Assembly: GCA_902473545.1 (NCBI GenBank)
Contig: CABRSG010000020.1
Coordinates: 1-15,282, forward strand
Direction of reading: 5' to 3'
DNA length: 15,282 nucleotides
Source of the DNA: an uncultured Lachnospiraceae bacterium
GTDB lineage: Bacteria > Bacillota > Clostridia > Lachnospirales > Lachnospiraceae
The notes below the pieces were generated by a model, which saw only the letters and a program-made list of their open reading frames with translations, had not been told where the DNA came from and did not search any database. Positions 1 through 7,152 of this stretch are shown piece by piece (the first letter of the stretch is position 1; every line of letters begins with the position of its first letter). Both the position numbers and the translations under genes were made by a program.

Positions 1-428
1 CTTCCCTCCAGCGATTCGCGCCCATACTCCTTCGCAATGTGGCGCGTCACCCGCAGATTTCCGACCACCTGCGGTCCGAGGGCGTCCGGCGTCACCTCGC
101 GGTTTCCAAGCCCGACCACCAGGACCGTCTGCTCCTTTTCTCCCAAAAGCTGACAAAGATGCCCGGCAAGCGCCTCAGAAATCTCCCGGTGATAGTCGTC
201 ATCCTCGGACGACATGTTCGGCGCTTCCAGCGTAATGTAAGTGCCCACCGGTTTTCCCATGGTCCTTGCCCCGTTCTCCGTCTCGATCCTCACAATTGTT
301 GTGTATATCTCCCGTTCCTCATCCGTCTCTTCCTCGACCCGCACCCCGCGGATCTCCACATCGTCCTCTTCGAAGCTCTCCTTCGCCTCCAGCGCAAGGT
401 CCGTGCGCACGTTAAAATCTCCAAGCAT
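1..428 (-). CDS. gpr: GPR endopeptidase (spore germination protease), 5' part only
   Basis: GPR degrades small acid-soluble spore proteins during germination. It is made in the forespore as a zymogen and removes its own short propeptide. The 142 visible residues read inward from the left edge. They begin MLGDFNVRTDLALEAKE, matching the conserved RTDLA segment at the start of mature GPR, and include GKPVGTYITLEAP (59-71) and VVGLGNREVTPDALGP (104-119), whose Asp115 matches a conserved Asp of the family. The ATG at 428 is preceded by GAGGAGG at 434-440. Only about seven residues precede RTD, so the propeptide is shorter than the roughly 15 residues of Bacillus GPR. The gene lies 54 bases downstream of the PP-loop gene with no terminator between, so read-through from the operon is possible. 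The C-terminal part lies outside the window. Confidence 0.93.
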   Translation of the reverse strand, partial: MLGDFNVRTDLALEAKESFEEDDVEIRGVRVEEETDEEREIYTTIVRIETENGARTMGKPVGTYITLEAPNMSSEDDDYHREISEALAGHLCQLLGEKEQTVLVVGLGNREVTPDALGPQVVGNLRVTRHIAKEYGRESLEG

Positions 429-482
429 AGCAGCCTCCTCATCATTTCTGAGAGGTAGTTTCTGCATTCAGGCGGAAAATAT

Positions 483-1475
483 TCAGCGCTTTTTGATTCT
501 TTCGTAAAAGCGCGCCTCCAACTCCGGATCGACCGTGCTGAAATATTCCGTATCCTTTTCGCGCTCCGCGATAGATTCCTCCACCAGCATGCTGCCCTCG
601 CGCGCAAACACGGCAAGTTCGCCGGTGCGCACCGGATAACCAAGTTTCTCAATGCTGCATTTCTCCGCAATATGATGCGCCCAGCAGTCCGGATGCGGAA
701 CGGTGCTCTTCGGACGGTTCCAGCCAATCTTCTCCTGCAGGAACGCCATCTTCTCCTCATCCGTTACATCGTGATACATAAAGTAGGAAAGCGACGTCAC
801 CTCCGCCTCCGGCAAATAATCAAGGCGCTTCGTCTTCGCCATTTTTTCCACCAGCCGTCCAAACATCTGATACTCGAAATCGGCAAGATTTCGTGAAATT
901 TCAAACGGCTCAATGCCCTTTGTGCTGTCCGCTGCCTGCAGCACCTGCATATGCGTTCTTCCGTTGACGATCAGCGGAATCTTATACTGCGACGCCAGCA
1001 GATGACTGTAGTAGTGGCAAAGATGGAAACAGACGCTGCAGAAATTGTGCATCAGCTTCATGCAGGCGGAATAATGCCCGCGGAGCTGCGACTCATTTAC
1101 CGTGATGCGGATGTGATCCACATCCAGCTTATCCAGCAGATTTGCAATATTATTCTTTCCGAAATCGGTGGAAAATCCATTGTCCAGCGTGTAGGTGAGT
1201 ACGCGCATTCCATATTTGTGCTTTAACTGATAGGTGATGTACGCGCCGTCCTTTCCGCCGCTCACACCGACGATGCAGTCATATTTTGCGCCGTTTTCCT
1301 TCGCTTTCTCCTTTACCTTTTCGATCTCCGCCGCAAATTTCTTTTCCAGCGCCTCAAAATCTGTCAGCTCCGCCTTATGTTCATCGTAGAAATGACAGTA
1401 ATTGCACACGCCTTGCTCATCCAGCTTAATTCCTGCATAATTTTCCGGTAATCCGCACCTTACACATCCGCTCAT
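483..1475 (-). CDS. PP-loop ATPase, N-acetyl-sugar amidotransferase (WbuX/WbpG/PseA) type
   Basis: This 330-residue protein has the layout of N-acetyl-sugar amidotransferases, which use ATP to adenylate an amide and convert it to an amidine with ammonia. An N-terminal zinc-knuckle-like pair C4-x2-C7 and C24-x2-C27 carries the family signature GVCNYC. The P-loop-like SGGKDGAY (72-79) is the PP-loop, and YTLDNGF (95-101) is the second nucleotide-binding strand. Further cysteines occur as FCSVCFHLC (145-153) and at 264 and 273; clustered Cys also occur in tRNA-thiolating PP-loop enzymes, so sulfur chemistry is an alternative. ATG at 1475 has GGAGG about 8 bases upstream. It is the last gene of the six-gene acylation operon, 20 bases after the SGNH gene. 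Known WbpG/PseA-type enzymes act on sugar nucleotides, usually with HisH/HisF-like partners for ammonia; none is visible here. Family assignment is firm, the substrate is unknown. Confidence 0.85.
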   Translation of the reverse strand: MSGCVRCGLPENYAGIKLDEQGVCNYCHFYDEHKAELTDFEALEKKFAAEIEKVKEKAKENGAKYDCIVGVSGGKDGAYITYQLKHKYGMRVLTYTLDNGFSTDFGKNNIANLLDKLDVDHIRITVNESQLRGHYSACMKLMHNFCSVCFHLCHYYSHLLASQYKIPLIVNGRTHMQVLQAADSTKGIEPFEISRNLADFEYQMFGRLVEKMAKTKRLDYLPEAEVTSLSYFMYHDVTDEEKMAFLQEKIGWNRPKSTVPHPDCWAHHIAEKCSIEKLGYPVRTGELAVFAREGSMLVEESIAEREKDTEYFSTVDPELEARFYERIKKR

Positions 1476-1495
1476 GCCTCTTCCTCCTTTAATCC

Positions 1496-2509
1496 TTACT
1501 TAAACTCTTCCATACTATCATAAAAATATTCCTGTGGATCACTGCTCTGCAGTACCTCCGCCAGAAGCTCTGAGAATACCGCGCTGCCCTCTACATTCAT
1601 ATGCTTGAAATCCTCAAACAGATCATTTGTAAATACGGTCTGCCGTTCCTTATAGAGCATAAAATTATAGTAATTTGCATCCATCTCTTCGGCAAGCGCG
1701 CGGCATACTTCATCCAGATTGTCCAGATCTCCCGCCCCGTCAATGTAATCCTGCGTAATCGGCGTCAGGAGCAGATTAAGCTCGATTCCCTCTTCTCTGC
1801 AAAAATCAGCGATCTTATACAAATACTCCAGTGACTCTTCCGTAATCTGAGACGCGCCCTTGCTTCCATCCCAGTAAGCTGTAAAACCGTTTTTCTTTCC
1901 TGCCCGTTCTCCCTCGTAGCTCGTTTTTCTTGCACGCCAGCCGCGATTACCATAGTATCTCTGCACCACAGTCCTATAAAGCTTCTTTTTGACATTTTTC
2001 TTCACCTGTTTCAGATTCAGATATTTGCTAATACGTGTAGAATAAAGAAGCGACGATACCGTAAGCCCCTCGCTGCGGACAGAAAGCAGATAACGCGCCT
2101 TCCAGCGCATTGTGCGCAGATATTCATAGGCAGATAAATACTCCTGATCCGTCGCCGTCTTCTTCAGCGTGGAAACGGAAACCACCAGATAAATCTGCTT
2201 TACCGGATTTTCCTCCGCCGTCTCCTGTATCAGATAATAAGTTCCCTTCAGGGGCTGCGTGTTTGTGGCAATATTATACCCTGTCGTTCCGAGCACCTCA
2301 TCCAGTATCACCGGCTGAATACCACGTGCAGCAATCGAGGTGCCGCAGTACAGCGTATCAATCGTTCCCTTCAGGTCACTGCGTTCCCGTTTGGAGGCAA
2401 GCGAAAAGGTCGTCCATCCCTCATAGGCGAAGCGCGCAACACTCTCGAACAATATCACAAATGCCAGCACCGCACAAATGCGGGGAGCTAATTTTTTAAA
2501 ATTGCGCAT
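1496..2509 (-). CDS. DltD/AlgX-like membrane-anchored SGNH-type protein
   Basis: The 337-residue protein has one N-terminal membrane segment (about 11-28), so the rest should lie outside the cytoplasmic membrane. The SGNH-hydrolase-like features are YCGTSIAARG with Ser58 after the first strand (block I) and DFKHMN with Asp300 and His303 near the C-terminus (block V). TPITQDY (249-255) is a plausible middle block. DltD and AlgX/AlgJ proteins of this type work with MBOAT proteins to pass acyl groups to a surface polymer. The start was set at ATG 2509, where AGGAGG stands 8 bases upstream; a TTG two codons earlier is only 2 bases from the same site. The gene overlaps the MBOAT gene by 14 bases, which suggests translational coupling. 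Sequence similarity to true DltD is weak by eye, so the role rests on the motifs and on the neighbours. Confidence 0.72.
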   Translation of the reverse strand: MRNFKKLAPRICAVLAFVILFESVARFAYEGWTTFSLASKRERSDLKGTIDTLYCGTSIAARGIQPVILDEVLGTTGYNIATNTQPLKGTYYLIQETAEENPVKQIYLVVSVSTLKKTATDQEYLSAYEYLRTMRWKARYLLSVRSEGLTVSSLLYSTRISKYLNLKQVKKNVKKKLYRTVVQRYYGNRGWRARKTSYEGERAGKKNGFTAYWDGSKGASQITEESLEYLYKIADFCREEGIELNLLLTPITQDYIDGAGDLDNLDEVCRALAEEMDANYYNFMLYKERQTVFTNDLFEDFKHMNVEGSAVFSELLAEVLQSSDPQEYFYDSMEEFK

Positions 2510-4061
2510 AAGCAAATCCTCCTGTCATCGAAACGTTGAACTGCCCGATCGCCAGGATCACTCCAAGCACAAAAAAATAGCAGAACCATCTCACCAGCAA
2601 GGGTTTCTTCGCCAGCGTATCGCGCACCGGCTGCCTTTCCTGCAGGAAATCTACCGCAAACATCAGAAGCAGCGCGCATCCTAAAAATATTTTCATTTCC
2701 CTGGACAGCCCAGGCAAGATCTCCGACCATCCGGCCGGCATACGGATATCCGTAAACATTTTTTTCGCAAATTGCAGCATCGCCGCTGTATTTGCCGGTC
2801 CCGGAAAGATCTTCAGAATACTCACAAGGAAAAACGTTCTCGCAATACTGAACAGCTTCCAGCCCCTGCTCTCCTGACGAATATGCAAAAGCTCCTTTGC
2901 CTTCGCAAAATATGGCTCCAGAACCATCGCTCCCATGATGAAAACGCCGTTTGCCGCGCCCCACAGTATGTAACGCCAGCTCGCGTCATGCCAAAGTCCC
3001 GTGCTGGTCCACACAAACACCAGTGCAAACAGCGAGGGGAACAGCTTACCGACACGCGCGCCGAACCATTTTCTTCCCAGTTTACCAAATTTTGTCGCCG
3101 GCGAGGAAACGGCCAGCGGATAAAACATATAATCACGGAACCAGGAGCTTAAAGTTATATGCCAGCGCCTCCAGTATTCCGCGAGAGATTCCGAAAAAAA
3201 CGGCCGCCGGAAGTTCTCCTCAATATGGATCCCAAACAGCTCGGAAGCCCCTGCCACAATATCCATGTACCCGGAAAAATCCGCGTACATCCAGACAGTC
3301 ATATACACGCAGCCCAGGAAACAGGTAATGCCGCTCAATTCCGCATACTGATCAAAAATGCTCTGCATGACCGGACGCAGATTATCCGCAACCACCATCT
3401 TCTTAAAAAAGCCCCACAGCATACGCTGGCACCCGTAGGAAAAATTATGGTAATCAAAAGCATGTCCCTCATAAAGCTGCGCCGCCATCGGCTTATAGCG
3501 GTTCATCGGTCCCTGCGTCATCTGCGGAAAGTACGCAAGAAACAAGAGCAGCTTTGCATAATTCTTCTGCGCCTGTATTTTGCCTTTATAAATATCCATC
3601 AGATAACTGATCGCAATTAGCGTGTAATACGAAATGCCCAGCGGAATCAGAAACTTCGGAACCGGAAGCTGCACGCCTGCAAACGCAAACAGCCGATTGC
3701 CGATCCTTGCAAAGAATCCGCTGTATTTTAAGATTAACAGAATTCCCAGATTAAAAATAACCGCTATTGTCAGAATTTTCTTCTTTTTCTTTTTATACTG
3801 CTTTTTCAGCACTGACGCCGTATTTTTCTTTTCGGCAATCATCCGTTTGCATTCCTGTTCCAGGCGCTCCATCCAAAGCCCGGCAGCCCAGATGCTGATG
3901 CTCGTAAGCAGCAGATACACCGGCGATGCCGCGCACGCCAGCGCGTAAAAAAACACACTGGCGCCAAGCAGCACCATCCAGCGGTACTTCAGCGGACATA
4001 CATAGTACACCACATACAACACCGCCAGGAACAGCAAAAAGAACAGGGAATTGACTGTCAT
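2496..4061 (-). CDS. MBOAT-family O-acyltransferase, DltB/AlgI-like
   Basis: The 521-residue polytopic membrane protein has many hydrophobic segments and the MBOAT signature WRRWHITLSSWFRDYMFYPL (297-316). The conserved histidine motif follows as GLWHDASW, with His358 the expected catalytic residue. Upstream segments PQMTQGPMNRY (179-189) and VWMYADFSGYMDI (256-268) are also typical of the DltB/AlgI branch. Such proteins take an acyl group from a carrier thioester on the cytoplasmic face and move it to an extracytoplasmic acceptor. The protein ends FAYAQF (516-521), comparable to the FIYFQF end of AlgI and to the C-terminal tyrosine motif of DltX, so Tyr518 may be the acyl relay. ATG 4061 has AGGAGG 6 bases upstream and follows the carrier stop by one base. 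A lysine-rich stretch, 83-95, lies in a cytoplasmic loop. Confidence 0.93.
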   Translation of the reverse strand: MTVNSLFFLLFLAVLYVVYYVCPLKYRWMVLLGASVFFYALACAASPVYLLLTSISIWAAGLWMERLEQECKRMIAEKKNTASVLKKQYKKKKKKILTIAVIFNLGILLILKYSGFFARIGNRLFAFAGVQLPVPKFLIPLGISYYTLIAISYLMDIYKGKIQAQKNYAKLLLFLAYFPQMTQGPMNRYKPMAAQLYEGHAFDYHNFSYGCQRMLWGFFKKMVVADNLRPVMQSIFDQYAELSGITCFLGCVYMTVWMYADFSGYMDIVAGASELFGIHIEENFRRPFFSESLAEYWRRWHITLSSWFRDYMFYPLAVSSPATKFGKLGRKWFGARVGKLFPSLFALVFVWTSTGLWHDASWRYILWGAANGVFIMGAMVLEPYFAKAKELLHIRQESRGWKLFSIARTFFLVSILKIFPGPANTAAMLQFAKKMFTDIRMPAGWSEILPGLSREMKIFLGCALLLMFAVDFLQERQPVRDTLAKKPLLVRWFCYFFVLGVILAIGQFNVSMTGGFAYAQF

Positions 4062-4062
4062 T

Positions 4063-4293
4063 TTATGCCTCCTGCTGCAGTCTCTGTATCAATTTGTACA
4101 TGTCCTCAGCGCTGTTGAAGTTTTCCGGCTCCATGTCCTCAAATTCAATTTCCACGCCAAACGCATCGTTCAGCTCGCCAATAAGGGAAACGATATCGAA
4201 GGAATCCAGAATCGCATTGTCGATCAACGCCTTTTCTGTCTCAAAGTCCACATCCGGTCTGAGTTCCTTTAAAATTTCCATTAACTGTTCCAT
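4063..4293 (-). CDS. Acyl carrier protein (DltC-like)
   Basis: This 76-residue acidic protein has the four-helix carrier layout. The 4'-phosphopantetheine attachment motif is DSFDIVSLI, with Ser31 as the modified residue, so a phosphopantetheinyl transferase from elsewhere in the genome must act on it. It should accept the acyl group activated by the ligase two genes upstream and present it to the MBOAT protein. ATG 4293 is preceded by a GGAG-type site. The carrier gene lies 26 bases after the GNAT gene and one base before the MBOAT gene, so it is firmly inside the operon. The DSFD form of the motif, instead of DSLD/DSLE of fatty-acid ACP, and the neighbours argue against a general fatty-acid carrier. 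Confidence 0.92.
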   Translation of the reverse strand: MEQLMEILKELRPDVDFETEKALIDNAILDSFDIVSLIGELNDAFGVEIEFEDMEPENFNSAEDMYKLIQRLQQEA

Positions 4294-4319
4294 ACGTTTT
4301 CTCTCCTCTTCTTAATTCG

Positions 4320-5141
4320 TTATTTTTCTCCCAGCAGAAACTGCCGTGAAATTACCCCATCATATATATAACCCATTTTCTGATAAATAGCAATAGCGTG
4401 TATGTTTTCTTCATCCACCCAGAAATTTACTTTGTCGGCGCCGCCTTTCGTCAGAAGGTACTCTGTGGCGCCGCAGAAAAGCGTTCTTCCCATGCCAAGC
4501 CCGCGCAGTTTTGTGCTCACCACCAGGTGCTGCATAAAACCTGTCTTTCCTTTCGGGATCACCATGATCACCGGCAGCCGTACCCCGATCACCTGCTGTT
4601 TTTCACAGTATTCGGCAAATTCCGTCTCCTGCGGAAGCAGTGTGCTGTAAATATCCAGGCTGCTCTTCCAGAGCGCCGCAACCTCCGGGTAATCCTGCGG
4701 TTTTAACTGCACGATCGGATACTCGGCAAGCTTCGCACTCTGATCTGCCGGCGGCAGGAAATTTTCTTTCGCACACTCCATCCTGCGATAGCGCTTATAC
4801 TCCGCAAACCCGTGCGCACACCAGCGCGAAACCCCGCATTTTGCAAGCGCCGCTTCCTCGTCGCCCCGAAATACCGTGTCGAGGGCCACCGGACGCATCC
4901 ACCCGGAAAGCGCCGGAAGCTGCGCGCCCTCCTTCATATAATAGTACAGCCGGCTGTAATATGCCTCCCTCACCTGAATGCAGAGCGCTTCTTCCGACTC
5001 CTCCACATACAGCTTTTCCCGCCGGATCATGTCCTCCACCTCCGCCGGTACAAAAAAGCAGTTGGTGACAACCGGACGGTTTTTCTTCTTAAACGCCTTT
5101 ACCCGCTCGCCAAACAACGCGGCTGAAGCGATCTTCTCCAT
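4320..5141 (-). CDS. GNAT-fold N-acyltransferase with an extra N-terminal lobe
   Basis: The 273-residue protein carries a GNAT domain in its second half (about 143-273). Motif A reads HLVVSTKLRGLGMGRTLF (205-222), with the Q/R-x-x-G-x-G/A-type turn LRGLGMGR that binds the acyl donor pyrophosphate. The C-terminal strand-helix WVDEENIHAIAIYQKMGY (241-258) is typical of motif B. Residues 1-140 are not recognised; they could be a degenerate second GNAT/Fem-like lobe. Its ATG at 5141 overlaps the ligase TAA by one base (TAATG), with GGAGGTGA shortly upstream, so translation is coupled. GNAT enzymes are not part of classical dlt operons. Here it may acylate the amino group of the activated residue, transfer the carrier-bound group to an amine, or modify the acceptor; the sequence does not decide. 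Confidence 0.8.
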   Translation of the reverse strand: MEKIASAALFGERVKAFKKKNRPVVTNCFFVPAEVEDMIRREKLYVEESEEALCIQVREAYYSRLYYYMKEGAQLPALSGWMRPVALDTVFRGDEEAALAKCGVSRWCAHGFAEYKRYRRMECAKENFLPPADQSAKLAEYPIVQLKPQDYPEVAALWKSSLDIYSTLLPQETEFAEYCEKQQVIGVRLPVIMVIPKGKTGFMQHLVVSTKLRGLGMGRTLFCGATEYLLTKGGADKVNFWVDEENIHAIAIYQKMGYIYDGVISRQFLLGEK

Positions 5142-6916
5142 TACGCCTCACCTCCGCATTCTCCGTCTTTTGCAAAAAACAAATACGGGTTATCCAGCAC
5201 CCGCTGCGGCAATTTTCTTTCCTTCCCGAAGTCGCATACCAGGGTCGGCGCACACAGCTGCGCGAGATACCACGCCGTCTCCTCTTCGTCTGACGTCTCC
5301 ATTCTTACGCAGTGGATGCCGCGCGCGATAAGCTCCTTCTCCTGTCTCTGCAGCGCTTCGCCCTCTCCCAGCAGCACTGCCTCTTTATATAAGGGGAGCC
5401 CCGGCTGCCCGATAAATTTCTGCTTTAAGAAAACACGGTCGATCTTTCCCCGCTGGTTCATCGGCATCTGTTTCATCCAGATAAGCCGGTTCGGACACAT
5501 ATACTTCGGCAGATAATTCTGCAGTTCTTTGATGATCTGACCGTCGCACGGCTCCTGCGCCTGGTAAATCAAAACGATCTTCCCCTTCGTCTCATCGTAC
5601 TGACAGCAGCAACGCGCGATCCACGGGAACGCATTGACAGCGCTCTCGATCTCAGAAAGCTCGATGCGGTGCCCCATATGCTTGATCTGCCAGTCGCGCC
5701 GTGCGGCGAACATCAGAAGTCCCTGCTCATTTCTGCGCCCGTAATCGCCGGTGTGATAAATTTTTTCCGGATACGCCGTATTGCGCGGATTCTGCCGAAA
5801 TGCCTTTTCGGTCGCCTCCGGATTGCGGTAATAGCCGTGTGAGAGGCAGGTTCCCCGCACACAGATCTCTCCTGTTTCGCCGTCGGGCACCTCCCGTCCG
5901 TCCTCATCCAGCAGCAGGATCTCCGTATTGGAAAATGCCTGTCCGATCGGCAGCGTCTCCGTATTGGAAAATTCTCTGTCCAATATGTAATAAGTGCAGT
6001 TGCAGGTAATTTCCGTCGGTCCGTACAGGTTGACATACATCGCATCCGGGAGCTGTTTTTTCCAGTCGTTCAGCACCTTCACCGGCATCACTTCCCCGGA
6101 AAACATCACCTTCTTTAAATAAAGCGGTCTGCTCTTTTCCAGCACCTTCATAGAAGAGAGAATGCTCAGAGCGGAAACTGCCCATATGATCGTGGTCACC
6201 TTATGCTCGTTTAAATAGGGCACCAGCCCCTTCGGCATAGAAAACATTGCCTGCGGTACAATGTACAGGGACGCCGCGTTGCGCAGCGTACTGTAAATAT
6301 CTTTCACTGACACGTCGAAGTCAAAAGGCGCCTGATTCGCAAACACTTCATTTTCATCAAAACAAAAGGTTTCCGCAAATTGCTCTACAAGGTCGATCAC
6401 CGACCGGTGACAAATAAGTACCCCCTTGGGAACGCCTGTGGAACCGGAAGTAAAGATCACATACAGCGGATCGGTATCCAGATGGGCCTGACGTATTTTC
6501 GCAAGCAGCGCCTCATCCGCCTGCAATCCCTGCTGCTCCTCACGGATCAAAAGCTGTTTTTCCGGCACAAACTCCCGAAACTTCTTTTCATCCTTTTGCG
6601 GTACGATCGTAAGGAACGGCTGCGTGACATCAAGAATCGCCCGGGTGCGTGCCGCCGGAAGCTTTACATCCACCGGGACATAAAAATTCCCGCTGTATAT
6701 GACCGCCATAAAATTCACCAGACACTGGGCGGAATGATCGGTAGCAACTGCCACCGGCTGATTCCGAAATCCATATCCAGCGATCCTGCTGCCAAGCGCC
6801 TTTGCCTGCTCCACCAGTTCGCGATAACAAACCTGATGCATTTTGTCTGCGAAAGCTGTTTTCTCAGGGAAGCGCGCAGCTGAACGCTCCAAATAATCTA
6901 ATACATTGGTAACCAT
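5141..6916 (-). CDS. AMP-forming amino acid/acyl ligase, DltA-like adenylation domain with C-terminal extension
   Basis: This enzyme should activate a carboxylic acid with ATP and load it on the carrier encoded two genes downstream. All adenylation core motifs are visible: A3 YVIFTSGSTGVPKGV (152-166), A4 FDFDVSVKDIY (198-208), A5 NLYGPTE (296-302), A7 YHTGDYGR (387-394), A8 HMGHRIELSEIES (413-425), and A10 NQRGKIDR with catalytic Lys491. The order and spacing resemble DltA. Two differences stand out. The DltA FCGE motif, whose Cys helps select D-alanine, reads FSGE here (Ser273). The protein also continues about 90 residues past the usual end of DltA, with a tail I do not recognise. It is the first gene of the operon, with an AAGGAT-type site before ATG 6916. 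The substrate is therefore probably an amino or other small acid, but not proven to be D-alanine. Confidence 0.9.
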   Translation of the reverse strand: MVTNVLDYLERSAARFPEKTAFADKMHQVCYRELVEQAKALGSRIAGYGFRNQPVAVATDHSAQCLVNFMAVIYSGNFYVPVDVKLPAARTRAILDVTQPFLTIVPQKDEKKFREFVPEKQLLIREEQQGLQADEALLAKIRQAHLDTDPLYVIFTSGSTGVPKGVLICHRSVIDLVEQFAETFCFDENEVFANQAPFDFDVSVKDIYSTLRNAASLYIVPQAMFSMPKGLVPYLNEHKVTTIIWAVSALSILSSMKVLEKSRPLYLKKVMFSGEVMPVKVLNDWKKQLPDAMYVNLYGPTEITCNCTYYILDREFSNTETLPIGQAFSNTEILLLDEDGREVPDGETGEICVRGTCLSHGYYRNPEATEKAFRQNPRNTAYPEKIYHTGDYGRRNEQGLLMFAARRDWQIKHMGHRIELSEIESAVNAFPWIARCCCQYDETKGKIVLIYQAQEPCDGQIIKELQNYLPKYMCPNRLIWMKQMPMNQRGKIDRVFLKQKFIGQPGLPLYKEAVLLGEGEALQRQEKELIARGIHCVRMETSDEEETAWYLAQLCAPTLVCDFGKERKLPQRVLDNPYLFFAKDGECGGEA

Positions 6917-6944
6917 AAAAACATCCTTTCTTTGCCGCCTATAT

Positions 6945-6974
6945 ATTATAACATACTTGTGAGAAAAATGTGAG
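6945..6974 (-). promoter_or_regulatory. Extended -10 promoter of the six-gene acylation operon
   Basis: On the minus strand a perfect TATAAT lies at 6950-6945, preceded by TG one base upstream (TGTTATAAT), an extended -10. The -35 region is poor: CTCACA at 18 bases or TCACAT at 17 bases. Start of transcription would be near 6938, about 22 bases before the ligase ATG. The weak -35 coincides with a tandem direct repeat, which suggests an activator or repressor acts here. Confidence 0.75.
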
Positions 6975-6979
6975 AAAAT
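6958..6979. repeat. Two tandem 11-bp direct repeats over the operon -35 region
   Basis: TGTGAGAAAAA (6958-6968) is followed directly by TGTGAGAAAAT (6969-6979). The 11-base period equals about one helical turn, so two protein subunits could bind the same face. The repeats overlap the -35 region of the acylation operon and look like a possible operator. No regulator gene is adjacent. Confidence 0.6.
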
Positions 6980-7027
6980 TGAAACAAATTTGTAGGAATT
7001 AATTAATAAAAAAGTATCATTTTTGTA

Positions 7028-7056
7028 TTGACACAGCGAAGCGGATGCACTAAAAT
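7028..7056 (+). promoter_or_regulatory. Sigma-A-type promoter of rpsT
   Basis: A perfect TTGACA at 7028-7033 is followed after exactly 17 bases by TAAAAT at 7051-7056. Transcription would start near 7063 and give a leader of about 90 bases before the UUG start of rpsT. It is divergent from the acylation operon promoter. Confidence 0.9.
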
Positions 7057-7137
7057 ATAGAAGTATGTTTATGTTAGAACGTCCGTGTCCGGGATTAACA
7101 TAACACGTTTAAGATGAAAAGGAATCGAAAATATTTT

Positions 7138-7142
7138 GGAGG
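7138..7142 (+). promoter_or_regulatory. Ribosome-binding site that sets the rpsT start
   Basis: GGAGG lies 10 bases before TTG 7153 and inside the longer open frame that begins at ATG 7114. It shows that the earlier ATG is not the start: nothing resembling a ribosome-binding site precedes 7114, and the family's N-terminus (MANIKSAKKR) matches initiation at the TTG. Confidence 0.85.
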
Positions 7143-7152
7143 TGTCAGGGAA

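Noticed and set aside
440..470. Forespore sigma-G-type promoter for gpr
   Set aside because: GAATG and AATGATG at 18-base spacing loosely match, but transcription would start inside the ribosome-binding site and remove it.
483..6916. Ordinary dlt (D-alanylation) operon
   Set aside because: The gene order differs, a GNAT and a PP-loop ATPase are added, no DltX is present, and the ligase lacks the D-alanine-selecting Cys. It is better described as Dlt-like.
6917..7027. Small RNA gene or riboswitch in the operon-rpsT intergenic region
   Set aside because: The region is AT-rich and is accounted for by two divergent promoters and a tandem repeat. No stable hairpin was seen.
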